The notes: generated by a model from the letters alone, not told the origin. 64,000 nucleotides of DNA from Thermoplasmata archaeon (GCA_021797555.1 JAJZZM010000020.1:124001-188000); one strand, 5' to 3'; counted from the first letter of the stretch, positions 39,972 to 49,424 are shown. Program-made: numbers and translations.

Positions 39972-40784
39972 ATGATATATATCAAATTGAAATTTTGCTA
40001 TATGGCAAAGGAGAGAAATATAAGCTACAAATTATTAGCTTTTTTTATAATTTTCTTCGTAATTATTGCATTTCTTGGTATATATGGTGCATATCATTAT
40101 AATCCATCAGATGAAACTATAGAACTTGAACAGTATTGTAAAGTAAGTACATCAGATTTAATAAAAAATAATAGCAATGACCATATTTATTTTGTTTCAT
40201 GGGATGGAAGCCCATTTGGCGATGCGAGCTCATGGGCCATATATTCGCTTTTAAATGAAAGCCATGTTAGCCATATAAAATATAATTGTACAGAATCCTC
40301 GGAAAAATTTCAGTATAATAACACACCGGGATTAATTTTATACAACAATACATATAATTTCACATATAATACTCATAAGGTTACATTGCAAACAATTTAT
40401 TTGTATGGAGAGAACCTTTCCAATAATAGCCACGAAATAAAATTAGGACTTAATGAATTGAAAAATATGGTACCTGAAAGCATATATAACGAAATAGAGA
40501 TATATACAACTGAAGCGATAGTGGACGGTACAAGTAATACCAGCGCAAATATAAGTAGCATACCGCATATAAATACGGTTACATTAATAACGGGCAAAAC
40601 CGGGGCTTATTTATTAAATGGCTATCTTTTAAGCCCAAGCGATTTTGAGAAATCCAATAAGCCATTGGCACCGGAAGTTGTAATGGAAAATATAAATGGT
40701 ATATCAAATAGGTATCCATCAATTACAAGTGCAGTAAAAACGTCTAGAGAGGGCATAGAAAGTACATTAAAAGATGTCCAATAA
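39972..40784 (+). CDS. Membrane-anchored thioredoxin-fold protein lacking cysteines (DUF929-like)
   Basis: This 270-residue protein has an N-terminal helix (about 20-42) and an exterior domain rich in Asn, Ser and Tyr. VSWDGSPFGDASSWAIYSLL matches the region where DUF929-type archaeal proteins have a GCPFC/GCPYCA-like active site, but both Cys positions are Ser and Gly here. The GKTGAYLLNGYLLSPSDF segment near the end resembles the thioredoxin-fold cis-Pro/beta region. A role as copper or heme chaperone is suggested only by its place divergent from the oxidase. A TATAAAAT box at about 39936-39943 serves ATG 39972; a second start at 40002 is possible. Confidence 0.6.
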   Translation: MIYIKLKFCYMAKERNISYKLLAFFIIFFVIIAFLGIYGAYHYNPSDETIELEQYCKVSTSDLIKNNSNDHIYFVSWDGSPFGDASSWAIYSLLNESHVSHIKYNCTESSEKFQYNNTPGLILYNNTYNFTYNTHKVTLQTIYLYGENLSNNSHEIKLGLNELKNMVPESIYNEIEIYTTEAIVDGTSNTSANISSIPHINTVTLITGKTGAYLLNGYLLSPSDFEKSNKPLAPEVVMENINGISNRYPSITSAVKTSREGIESTLKDVQ

Positions 40785-40834
40785 ATTATATAAAACTAAA
40801 TTTTTTAAAAATTTTTAATTATAAAATAATTAAT
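40785..40834. terminator. A/T palindromic tract between convergent genes
   Basis: Between two convergent stops lies AATTTTTTAAAAATTTTTAA (near 40799-40818), with T runs on both strands. This matches an archaeal bidirectional oligo-T terminator. Confidence 0.45.
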
Positions 40835-41047
40835 TTAAGCTTTATGCTTTCCCTTTAATTTATATATTATAAGAACTGAAACAAATGCTATTCCTACAAC
40901 CAGCATAAACAAGTCTACGGCATATCCATCTGCGTAAAAACCCCCAATTATAGAACTTGTAGAGTCCGGTGTTATAACTTTTGTTGTACCTATCAACGGC
41001 AATAGTGCCATATTCCTTAATTTTCTTATTCCGTATCTATGCATCAT
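40835..41047 (-). CDS. Small single-helix membrane protein
   Basis: A 70-residue protein with a basic N-terminus (HRYGIRKLRN), a small Thr/Ser/Gly-rich segment, and one transmembrane helix at 45-63 ending in KLKGKHKA. No family recognised. It lies in the respiratory block, convergent with the DUF929-like gene. Its length and topology resemble other small accessory subunits in this region, but a role is not shown. Confidence 0.6.
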   Translation of the reverse strand: MMHRYGIRKLRNMALLPLIGTTKVITPDSTSSIIGGFYADGYAVDLFMLVVGIAFVSVLIIYKLKGKHKA

Positions 41048-41121
41048 AATACATTAATTTGAAAAAATATATAAGTCTTATTATAAAATATGTTTATAAC
41101 ATTAATGTAAATAAAATATAT

Positions 41122-41367
41122 TTAATCGTTTATCTGCTTATTCCCGTCGTTATTATTATTGTTCTTATCCGAACTAACCGAATTTTTTAATGAAAATTTA
41201 ACAACGGCCAGTGCAGTTGTGACTAAACCAATTATGTATAAACCAGCCCCAAGTATCCCTATATATGCACTAAATGGTATCAATGAGAATAGAGATACTA
41301 TAAACAGTCCGAAACCTCCTCCAATTAAAATCAAACCTATTGCCAATCTTTTCCACATATCAATCAT
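41122..41367 (-). CDS. Small two-helix membrane protein with Asn/Asp-rich tail
   Basis: An 81-residue protein with two transmembrane segments (about 5-28 and 33-55), separated by SLIPFSAYIGIL, and a hydrophilic C-terminus of Asn, Asp, Lys and Ser. GTGATAATT precedes the ATG at 41367. No family recognised. It is 75 nt upstream of the 70-residue membrane protein on the same strand. Confidence 0.6.
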   Translation of the reverse strand: MIDMWKRLAIGLILIGGGFGLFIVSLFSLIPFSAYIGILGAGLYIIGLVTTALAVVKFSLKNSVSSDKNNNNNDGNKQIND

Positions 41368-41882
41368 AATTATCACTATTAATGATTATATATTATTTTA
41401 ATATATAATTCTTATTGTAGACATTGTATATATGTTATCCCAAATCTAATTCCTATTTAAAGGTTATTTAATGGTTAGAGTCATTTCATATTAAACAAAA
41501 CTAAAGAAATAGAAATATGCAGAATTATTGCCGGTGATTCAATATTTATTTAAGGCCATTTTAAATTAAATATTCAATTTAATATAAAATTTAAAAAATT
41601 CATTTTATAAATATTTTTTATCTCTTCAATCCAAATTTTGCTATAGATAAAGAGCATATCCAAATATGTTTAATTATACACATCATAAAAGTCTTAAAAT
41701 ACAGATTTTAATTGACATAATAATTATAATAGAAAGTTAATATATAATTTTAGTCCAGTTTAATGATCAATATCAAACATCACAACTTCAATACAATATT
41801 TTATTATTAGTATAATGAATATATTCACTAATTAATTTTTTATATATAGTTACAATAGATATTTATGATAAGTGAAATAATA
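41368..41882. other. Intergenic stretch without a recognisable gene
   Basis: About 515 nt of A/T-rich sequence. No frame of gene quality and no tRNA-like fold is seen. A TTTATATATA box near 41838-41848 could be the promoter for the 47-residue gene that follows. A GCCGGTGATTC segment near 41531 stands out in composition but lacks a following reading frame of note. Confidence 0.4.
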
Positions 41883-42026
41883 ATGAATGCAATTGTGGTG
41901 CACCCAGCAGCATATAATCCAAATACAGAGTTTTTTTTCCTGGAGATTATTATGGGTTTAAGTGGCCTCATAGCTATAGGTGCAACAATATTTACAAAAT
42001 TGTTTATAATGAGAAATACAACATAA
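41883..42026 (+). CDS. 47-residue single-helix membrane miniprotein
   Basis: A short frame encodes a 47-residue protein: a polar N-terminus with VVHPAAYNPNTEF and one transmembrane helix (about 17-42, FFFLEIIMGLSGLIAIGATI) ending with basic RNTT. AAGTGAAA lies seven nt before the ATG and a TATA-like box about 40 nt upstream. Such miniproteins are common as accessory subunits of oxidases and quinol-oxidising complexes. It is convergent with the 512-residue membrane protein gene. Confidence 0.55.
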   Translation: MNAIVVHPAAYNPNTEFFFLEIIMGLSGLIAIGATIFTKLFIMRNTT

Positions 42027-42068
42027 GCACATTTTTATATTAATTTTATAAACAAAAAAATAAAATTT

Positions 42069-43607
42069 TTATTCATTAAATGTTTTTGGATTTCTCTTTT
42101 TGTTTTTTATTACATATGGTTCTTCAGGTATTGAATATTGATACATTGTATCTATTGTACTTAGCCACATAAATGGCAATGCAACCCCCCATAGTATAGC
42201 GGAAAAGTATATCTGTTGTGTTACCCCGTATAATGGATATAATGTAGTTACGTTTATAAGTGATATGTAGAATATTATAAGTGCTGTCATACTGAACATC
42301 ATTGAGTTGAACTCAACGTATGCCCTTTTAAGTTGATATAAATTAATATAAACAGTATAGGTTATCAATCCAGATACTAATGAGAATATGTTCATAAGTA
42401 AATAAAATGTATAATATGTATAGGCATAATAGGCTATTGATGGAATAAACCATATAAACATTAACAGTGAGGCTACTATAACCAGAGTTATCTTTATTTT
42501 ATTATTAATAATAGTTGGCTTTATGCCTATTTTTGTCAGTACGTAAACAAGGAATATTCCTGCAACAAACATTAAAATGTTAATGCCGTAGAAAAATAGC
42601 AATGATGTAAATTCTAGATGGAAAGCAATGCCTATAGTTTCTGCCACGGGCGTAATAATTATAAAGAATATTGCTAATAAGGGAAATACATTACTGTTTC
42701 TAATATCCTTTATATTGGATACAATTTTAAGCCTTGACCTTTTAGTAAGGAAAACAGTAAGCATAAAATTACTGAATAAAAGCAACGCTATGCTTTCCGA
42801 TAATAGAGCGGTGCTTACAGTAGTCGCAATTACAGCGGCCACTGTTGGCAAGGTTGCAGTTAAACCCTCACACTGGCAGCTCAGTACAGAAATACCACCA
42901 CTTATTGTCGGGCTTATTAAGTCCTTTGCATTGTTTCCTTTTCTATTCTTTTCTTTACGAATTTCTCCTGTACCGCCCTTTACTATGCCGAAGATTAAAA
43001 AATAGTTCTCAGTTAATAATGCTGCGAGTATTATATAAAGTATTATTGACTGTATCCCAATAGTAAAATTTAGGTAATTTACTCTCATTATAATACCATA
43101 ATAGAAAAAGAAGGGGACCTTAGATGATGGGAAATCAGCATAAATTGAGTCTACAACAATTTTTGTCGGCTCTATAGGGACAGTTATTGCAAGAAATCTC
43201 GATATAAACAGCATTATAAATAGTATAAGTATAAATGCAGCACCACGATAGAAAAGTTTTCTATCTTTCCTGAAATATGTTATATCTATTATATCTGTGT
43301 AAAAAGCGAGGGTAAACAGAACTAAAACTTCTATTAATGGATAAACTATGTATGTAAATAAGAGTATAATAAAGGTTACAAGCCCTATAAATAGAAAATA
43401 TGCATATATTCTATTTATTATAGAATTTTTTCTGAAAAAAACAAGAAATGGAAATATAACATATGGTAAAAGTATGAATAGGAATTGATATGATGCTGGA
43501 TATAATCTAGCTGAATATACAACGAAAACCCCGGTAACGTAAGAGTAAAAAAATAGATATATTGTGAATATAGATACTAATATACTTTCTATAGCTTCTC
43601 TTTTCAT
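42069..43607 (-). CDS. Polytopic membrane protein with a Cys-x-Cys motif (unknown)
   Basis: This 512-residue protein has about thirteen to fourteen transmembrane helices with few charged residues. Near the middle, after a basic cytoplasmic loop (EIRKEKNRKGNNAKD), lies the hydrophobic segment ISGGISVLSCQCEGLTATLP with a Cys-x-Cys pair, unusual in a membrane helix. I know no family with certainty. It is divergent from the polyferredoxin gene with 90 nt between, which suggests joint control and a joint complex. A metal-binding, quinone or electron-transfer subunit is possible. The first codon MKREAIES lies close to the promoter region and could be leaderless. Confidence 0.6.
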   Translation of the reverse strand: MKREAIESILVSIFTIYLFFYSYVTGVFVVYSARLYPASYQFLFILLPYVIFPFLVFFRKNSIINRIYAYFLFIGLVTFIILLFTYIVYPLIEVLVLFTLAFYTDIIDITYFRKDRKLFYRGAAFILILFIMLFISRFLAITVPIEPTKIVVDSIYADFPSSKVPFFFYYGIIMRVNYLNFTIGIQSIILYIILAALLTENYFLIFGIVKGGTGEIRKEKNRKGNNAKDLISPTISGGISVLSCQCEGLTATLPTVAAVIATTVSTALLSESIALLLFSNFMLTVFLTKRSRLKIVSNIKDIRNSNVFPLLAIFFIIITPVAETIGIAFHLEFTSLLFFYGINILMFVAGIFLVYVLTKIGIKPTIINNKIKITLVIVASLLMFIWFIPSIAYYAYTYYTFYLLMNIFSLVSGLITYTVYINLYQLKRAYVEFNSMMFSMTALIIFYISLINVTTLYPLYGVTQQIYFSAILWGVALPFMWLSTIDTMYQYSIPEEPYVIKNKKRNPKTFNE

Positions 43608-43697
43608 GATGTTAGATATTTATAACTATGAATAAGGTTAATTATAGAATAATGTCTACAAACAAATAGTAATATAATAATATAATTAGATAAACAG

Positions 43698-45905
43698 ATG
43701 GGTAATCTTACATTAATTTTAGGATTAATTACGATAATTATAATGGTTACATACATAATACTTGTATTTTCATATGTGCTTAGACATAAATATGATATAT
43801 CATTTGTAAGAGTAGCCGTAATAGGCATATTTACAGCTATGATGGCAAGTATGCTTGATGCATTATTATTTTATATTACAACAGAAAAAAATTTCCTTGA
43901 TACAACCCTTTCATTTTCATTTGGAATGATTTTAATGACGCAGCCAATTGTTGCAACGTTTGTTGGAGTAATGCATGGTGGATTATATAGAAAAGGTATT
44001 ACAAAGGCAAATTCAATAGCTTTTACCGGACTTATAGTATGGAATGAAGTATCTATGGGATTATTTCTATATTATCTTTTCCATCCAACTATAATAAATT
44101 TTAATTACTATCATGCATTTTATTCACTTGATTTTGTATACGCCTTAAGCAATGGAATAAATACATTATATTTTCTTATACCAATGAGTGTTGAGATGAT
44201 TGCACTGTTCTTTGTTTACAAACCGAAGGGTATGCATAAGTATGCGGCAATATCAATATTTACCATGGATTTATTTTCACCTACAATACTCGGAAATGAT
44301 AAATTTGTTTTTATAGGAGGTGTCGGGGAAACAGCCGTTATGATAATATTTATGATAATTTTCTTTGAGTTTATAGCATCGCATAAAATGGTATTACCAA
44401 AAGAGGATGCATATCATATAAAAATGATTTTTATAGATTATGGCATGATGGCAACTGGAACTTTTCTTGGTACAATAATGTTAAAACCATTTGGACTTGT
44501 ATGGATATTCTATGCCATGGCTATAATATTTGGTATGTGGTACTATTTTCAGAGCATGTTTTCTATAACAATAAATACCACCACAGAAACAACCAAGAAT
44601 AATATTATCATAAAAAGAAAAAAAACTGTGTCAAAACCAGCTTATCTAATTTTCTTTGTACTTGTAATATCCTTTGTGTCTGAGCTTTTGATGGCAGGTT
44701 CAATGGATTTCGCAACCTATGTTTATCTACCATTTTATAGGGCTATAGATACAGTACCTTATTACAATAATGTGTCAGTTGCCTCTTTTTATGCAAAGGA
44801 CGTTTTAAAGGAATTTGTTTCACCATTTGTCCCTGCCACGGTAGGTGTTAAAAATTTTCTTGTCCTGTATGATATGGTTGGCGGCGTTTATAAATTTACA
44901 CCGATATCAACATTTATAGAAGTATTATATATTATCGGTTATATTACTGATTCTCCAACATTTTTAATTATAATGGGTATAGAGATGGGTGCCTTGGTAA
45001 TATCACAGATGAGAAAATTAAAGGATAAGGGCAAAAAGATTAATTTAGCATTTGCATTGACAGCCTACGTTTTATATACTACAGTAGGTCCGAACTTCCT
45101 TGACCCTTTATGGTATAATAAATTGCCCTTATGGGCAAATACAGGTTCACAGGCTGCATTGTATCCCTACCTTGTGATACCCTTGCTTGGGTCATATGCA
45201 TTGTATGCATTACTTGCATTATTATTTGGCAGGAGATCATATTGCTCAACTTTATGCCCTTCTGCAGTAATGTATGGAGGCACATTAGGGCAATCAATGA
45301 TAAAGTACAATTATGATACAAAAATAAGTAAAAAAATGCGAGGAAGTAAATTTACAGATTCAATAATGTTTATAGCAACTGGTAGCTGGCTATGGGCCAT
45401 ATTAGCATCATTATTCTCATATTATTATGCAAGTACAGGCAATTTATCATTCAGCATTTATGGCATAGACCCATCAGTATTTTATTCATATTTTATATGG
45501 AATTTATTATGGTATGTCTTCTTCTTTTCAATACCATTTATTGGTATGAGCCCGTGCCGTAAATATGGATGGTGTTCTACGGGCACTTTAGTGGGATTTT
45601 TCAGTGTTTTAGGATTCTTCAAACTTAAGGTAAAGGATAAAAATGTATGCAAAACGTGTAAAACAAAGGACTGCGCAAAATCATGCGAGGTTGGATTATC
45701 CACAATGCCAGGGTCATTTATAAAGAATGGTTCTTTCAAGAGCATTAAATGTGTTGGTTCAGGAGATTGTATAAGAGCCTGCCCATATGATAACATATAT
45801 TTTTATGATGTGAGGAATTATCTGGGTGAAAAACTCATGCATAAAAAAATAAATAAAAATGAGGAAATAACAAAATTTAAAGAAAATACAGAGATAAGAA
45901 AATAA
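43698..45905 (+). CDS. Membrane polyferredoxin of the NapH/CcoG type with large N-terminal membrane domain
   Basis: This 735-residue protein has an unusual N-terminal half of about ten membrane helices, then a NapH/CcoG-like part: YCSTLCPS (Cys 516 and 520), CRKYGWC (620, 626), and a cytoplasmic domain with C-x2-C-x4-C-x3-C and CVGSGDCIRACP, the last being a [4Fe-4S] ferredoxin site. It may pass electrons across the membrane or between membrane quinone and soluble carriers. Membrane polyferredoxins of the fox iron-oxidation clusters of Sulfolobales (FoxG) are the closest concept I know; equivalence is inference. ctaA follows with 12 nt, so both are one operon. Confidence 0.75.
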   Translation: MGNLTLILGLITIIIMVTYIILVFSYVLRHKYDISFVRVAVIGIFTAMMASMLDALLFYITTEKNFLDTTLSFSFGMILMTQPIVATFVGVMHGGLYRKGITKANSIAFTGLIVWNEVSMGLFLYYLFHPTIINFNYYHAFYSLDFVYALSNGINTLYFLIPMSVEMIALFFVYKPKGMHKYAAISIFTMDLFSPTILGNDKFVFIGGVGETAVMIIFMIIFFEFIASHKMVLPKEDAYHIKMIFIDYGMMATGTFLGTIMLKPFGLVWIFYAMAIIFGMWYYFQSMFSITINTTTETTKNNIIIKRKKTVSKPAYLIFFVLVISFVSELLMAGSMDFATYVYLPFYRAIDTVPYYNNVSVASFYAKDVLKEFVSPFVPATVGVKNFLVLYDMVGGVYKFTPISTFIEVLYIIGYITDSPTFLIIMGIEMGALVISQMRKLKDKGKKINLAFALTAYVLYTTVGPNFLDPLWYNKLPLWANTGSQAALYPYLVIPLLGSYALYALLALLFGRRSYCSTLCPSAVMYGGTLGQSMIKYNYDTKISKKMRGSKFTDSIMFIATGSWLWAILASLFSYYYASTGNLSFSIYGIDPSVFYSYFIWNLLWYVFFFSIPFIGMSPCRKYGWCSTGTLVGFFSVLGFFKLKVKDKNVCKTCKTKDCAKSCEVGLSTMPGSFIKNGSFKSIKCVGSGDCIRACPYDNIYFYDVRNYLGEKLMHKKINKNEEITKFKENTEIRK

Positions 45906-45917
45906 TTGGTGAATGAA

Positions 45918-46694
45918 ATGAACGTAATATTATATTATTATTTTATATTCCAGGTAATTCTTGCATTTGGAATAGTCATAGTTGGTGGTACTGTTGAGGG
46001 TTATGGCTATGGTTTATCCTTAGGTACAAACTGGCCGTATACAAAGGATATGCCATTAAAGGCAAAGGCAGGGGACCCTGAAGTATGGCACAGAATACTT
46101 GCAACACTACTTGGAATTGATGCAGTTATAATGGTTGTATTAATACACGGGGCACTTGAAATTACAGGGCTTATATTAATTATACTCACGGCTTTGCTTG
46201 GCATGGCAACATTGTATACCCTTGCTGGCAAGGCCCCATCTGTTGTACAGGGATTGCATGATGTGCTTGCGTATTCCACTGCAATTACATATTTATTAGT
46301 AGTTACCGGATCATATCCTAACGAAATATCGTTAATAATTCATAATATACCGTTGCTATTCTTTTTTATAGTAATTTACATGGGGGGCATGACTACAGGA
46401 GAGAGAGGGTATCAGAAATCAATAGGATATTTTAAATTTCCAAAAACGAAGCCACAGTGGATCTGGACAATACATGGTATAAGTGTGATAATATTTTTAT
46501 TCGCTTTAATATTATTCTTTTACAGATATAATATAGCTTTAATAATAATAGCATTCCAGATAATAGTGGGTATAATAGTGTTTATATCGGTTAACAAATC
46601 CGCATCAAAACCAGGATTTATAATACCAATGCATCAATTTTTTACAATATTAATAGTTGTATCAATAATACTCCGGCTAAGTATATTTAAATAA
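45918..46694 (+). CDS. ctaA: Heme A synthase
   Basis: This CtaA/COX15 family membrane protein (258 residues, eight helices in two four-helix halves) oxidises heme O to heme A. Four conserved His positions are in VWHRILATLL, GLHDVLAYST, TIHGISVII and MHQFFTIL. The IVGGTVEGYGYGLSLGTNWP loop corresponds to the GG(L)TRLTxSGLS region of the family. The ATG at 45918 is preceded by GGTGAATGAA; the frame opens 4 codons upstream at TTG. It is downstream of the polyferredoxin gene in the same operon. With ctaB it gives heme A for the oxidase. Confidence 0.85.
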   Translation: MNVILYYYFIFQVILAFGIVIVGGTVEGYGYGLSLGTNWPYTKDMPLKAKAGDPEVWHRILATLLGIDAVIMVVLIHGALEITGLILIILTALLGMATLYTLAGKAPSVVQGLHDVLAYSTAITYLLVVTGSYPNEISLIIHNIPLLFFFIVIYMGGMTTGERGYQKSIGYFKFPKTKPQWIWTIHGISVIIFLFALILFFYRYNIALIIIAFQIIVGIIVFISVNKSASKPGFIIPMHQFFTILIVVSIILRLSIFK

Positions 46695-46708
46695 AAATTA
46701 AATAAATT

Positions 46709-47338
46709 TTATTTCACATTTTCGTGTATTATCTGTTTTATTTCCCTTCTTATTAATAAATCAAGGGTTGTCTGGGGTATCCCCAGTACGGATGACAATT
46801 CCCTGAGACCAATTTTTTTAGGAACATCAAAATATCCCCTTTCATAGGCTTCTTTCAATATATATTCTGATTTTATATCTATGTGCCTGCCGATGGAAAC
46901 TTTAATGCTGGTTGATTCTATATCAAATTTATCTCTTAAAGTATCGTCTATCTGCTGTATTTTATTATAGCTCTTAACATCCATTTCTAACTTAATATTA
47001 CCTGAATAATCAATTCTTTCTAAATTCATTTTGTTATTATTATTTACTAATTTTTTTCTTATAATATCCATGACAGGACATTTCAGTGCCGATATTTTAA
47101 TTAAAACACAGTTTTTATTTTTTTCAAGTACCGATATGTTATTATCTATACAGCTATAATTATTAAGATAGTCAATAGTTTTATCTATTAACTCCGGTGA
47201 ATTTGAATATATAGACAATGTTTCACTCATAACATTATCATCAAAATTCTGGTCTATTACCTTCATTCTCACATTAAAATTATGTACCAGGTCAGATGCA
47301 AAGCATTTATCATATTTAAATGAGTACAGGACTTTCAT
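46709..47338 (-). CDS. Bacterio-opsin-activator-type HTH regulator
   Basis: This 209-residue protein ends with the archaeal HTH_10 DNA-binding domain (about 165-205): AYERGYFDVPKKIGLRELSSVLGIPQTTLD and a short recognition helix (cited in parts). The N-terminal two thirds have a repeated alpha/beta pattern, likely a ligand- or protein-interacting sensor domain. One CPVMD motif contains a Cys. It sits next to ctaA and upstream, divergent, of the MFS gene. Bat-like regulators often control respiratory or redox genes. Confidence 0.82.
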   Translation of the reverse strand: MKVLYSFKYDKCFASDLVHNFNVRMKVIDQNFDDNVMSETLSIYSNSPELIDKTIDYLNNYSCIDNNISVLEKNKNCVLIKISALKCPVMDIIRKKLVNNNNKMNLERIDYSGNIKLEMDVKSYNKIQQIDDTLRDKFDIESTSIKVSIGRHIDIKSEYILKEAYERGYFDVPKKIGLRELSSVLGIPQTTLDLLIRREIKQIIHENVK

Positions 47339-47438
47339 TGTAGGTCATTATCTATAATATATAATATATATTAAACTTTGCGATTTAAAATATAATTGTT
47401 AAAAGAAAATAGTAATTTTATTAATTAAAATATTATAT

Positions 47439-47458
47439 TATAACGAATATCGACTATG
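47439..47458. promoter_or_regulatory. Partial copy of the TATAACGA-ATA-TCGTTATA operator
   Basis: TATAACGAATATCG at 47439-47452 is identical over 14 nt to the left 14 nt of the palindrome at 53852-53870; the right half is degenerate here (ACTATG). It lies in the 230-nt gap between the HTH_10 regulator gene and the MFS transporter. It may be a weaker operator of the same regulator; proof is absent. Confidence 0.4.
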
Positions 47459-47568
47459 TAGTAATATAAAATAATATTTATTAATACGTATAATAATAAA
47501 ATGTATAAAACGATAGTATAATATTTAAAATAGTAAATAATATAATAAATAATAAAATATCGAATTAT

Positions 47569-48732
47569 ATGATGAAACTATTTGATAAAAAGCAATTTAG
47601 AATTTTATCACTTGTATCACTCACAATAGGTATGAGAACACTTGGATTGTTTATGGTTCTTCCAATATTTTCATTATATGGTGAAAAGTTTACAGATTCA
47701 TACTTATTAATAGGATTGGCTCTAGGGGCATACGGTATTACAATGGCCATATTCCAGACACCACTTGGAAGGTTATCAGATAGATATGGAAGGAAATTAA
47801 TAATGTCTATAGGTATTATTACATTTATAATAGGGAATATTATATGTGCTGATCCGGTAAATATATATGGATTAATTTTAGGAAGGCTGGTAGAGGGTGC
47901 AGGTGCGGTAAGTTCCGCTGGCATAGCCCTTGTTCATGAAAATGTTCCAGTTAATACAAGAAATATATCGGATGCAATAATAGGCATAGCAATAGGATTT
48001 TCTTTTATGCTGGGTGTTATTGTTGGGCCATTGTTAAGCGTTGTTGTAAGCTATTCAACGCTGTTTATAATAGTTGCAATAATAGGTGTATTATCATTTA
48101 TACCATTATTAACAATAAAGGAAAAAAGAAAGGAGTATGCTTTTGAAACAAAATCAAGAATAGATTTTAAACTTGCCATGATATCAATAATAAGTTTCTT
48201 CATATATTTTTATATGATAGTATTTTATTTCTATTTGCCGTTCTTTTCACTAAAATATTTCAGCGTAAGCCATTTTTATGAATTTTTAATACCCGTTGTA
48301 GTTATAGCAGGAATTATAGGATTAGCAATAGCAAGACCTGCAGATAAAAATAAAACTGTATTGTTTTCTCTGATTTCATTGATAATATTGCTTATAAGTA
48401 TTCCAATATTCTTTTTAAATAGCAAAGTAAACGATGTGACATATTTTGGGTTAAGTGTAACAGCTTTTTACTCCGGTTATATAATAAGTGAAACTGTATT
48501 CCCAACACTGATTACAAGATTAGCAAGAGAGGATAGTTATGGTGGCAATCTTGGATTTTATACATCAATGCAGCACGCAGGAGTTTTTGTTGGCGCGGTT
48601 TTTGCCGGATTACTATTAATAAAGATAAACAATGACCTGTCAATTATGATTTTACTTGCTATTTCCTTTGCCTTTAGTATATTTTTATTGTATATTTTAA
48701 CAAAATTTAAGGAGATATACATAAAAAAATGA
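47569..48732 (+). CDS. Major facilitator superfamily transporter
   Basis: This 387-residue transporter has twelve helices. The MFS motif between TM2 and TM3 is GRLSDRYGRKLIMSIG and its relative in the second half is weaker. LGRLVEGAGAVSSAG in TM4 is typical of the drug/sugar efflux subfamilies (DHA1). The substrate is unknown. It is divergent from the HTH_10 regulator gene and its promoter region contains a partial operator-like sequence. Two adjacent ATG codons (47569, 47572) are possible starts. Confidence 0.85.
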   Translation: MMKLFDKKQFRILSLVSLTIGMRTLGLFMVLPIFSLYGEKFTDSYLLIGLALGAYGITMAIFQTPLGRLSDRYGRKLIMSIGIITFIIGNIICADPVNIYGLILGRLVEGAGAVSSAGIALVHENVPVNTRNISDAIIGIAIGFSFMLGVIVGPLLSVVVSYSTLFIIVAIIGVLSFIPLLTIKEKRKEYAFETKSRIDFKLAMISIISFFIYFYMIVFYFYLPFFSLKYFSVSHFYEFLIPVVVIAGIIGLAIARPADKNKTVLFSLISLIILLISIPIFFLNSKVNDVTYFGLSVTAFYSGYIISETVFPTLITRLAREDSYGGNLGFYTSMQHAGVFVGAVFAGLLLIKINNDLSIMILLAISFAFSIFLLYILTKFKEIYIKK

Positions 48733-48816
48733 TTTATTTTTTAAATATAAAAATTCATTTATAGAATATGTTAAACAATATCTGATATAAACAATAAATA
48801 GCTTCATGATATTATA

Positions 48817-49317
48817 ATGAAAAAATGGATTCTTGCTATAGGAATAGTTTTGCTTCTTATTGGCGTTGCATTATATGGCTACGAAGGTCTTGAAAAGCCG
48901 GGGATAACTATGAATAAGTTTACGTATAATAATGGTAAATATATATCAGGCAATATGTCTGTTAAAACAAATAATTATATAATATCTGTTAAAAATCCAT
49001 CAAGTGATTCAGGGCTTGTTCCTGCAAGGGACGTTAAATACATAAACAATAAAACAGAGCTTGGAAAATACATGTGCCCAACAGATTACAGTTTTGGAAA
49101 TATAAAGGAATATAAAAATATAACACCTGGAGCCTATGCATTTGTAGAATTTGCGGGATATAATCATGATACAAGCATTACATATGGTCCATTTGGCTCC
49201 CTTGTTTATATAGGGTATGCCGGTGATTTCGGTGCATTTTTAATAGTAATAGGGATAATAGTAATAATACCGGGAATAGTTTTAAGAAAGGATTATAAAA
49301 TAAAAAACTTTTTGTAA
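48817..49317 (+). CDS. Two-helix membrane protein with exterior domain
   Basis: A 166-residue protein with a helix at 4-22, an exterior domain of about 105 residues rich in Tyr, Asn and Ser (with a single Cys in KYMCPTDYSF) and a C-terminal helix (about 138-157) followed by a basic tail. No family recognised. It stands alone between the MFS gene and tRNA-Lys. Confidence 0.6.
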   Translation: MKKWILAIGIVLLLIGVALYGYEGLEKPGITMNKFTYNNGKYISGNMSVKTNNYIISVKNPSSDSGLVPARDVKYINNKTELGKYMCPTDYSFGNIKEYKNITPGAYAFVEFAGYNHDTSITYGPFGSLVYIGYAGDFGAFLIVIGIIVIIPGIVLRKDYKIKNFL

Positions 49318-49424
49318 ATTAATAATTTTAAAAATTCAAAATTTTTACTTACAGAAAATGAATTTATGAAAATTAAATTTAAAAAGTTAAAATACTATTT
49401 AGCAATTATGTACTTGAAACCTCT

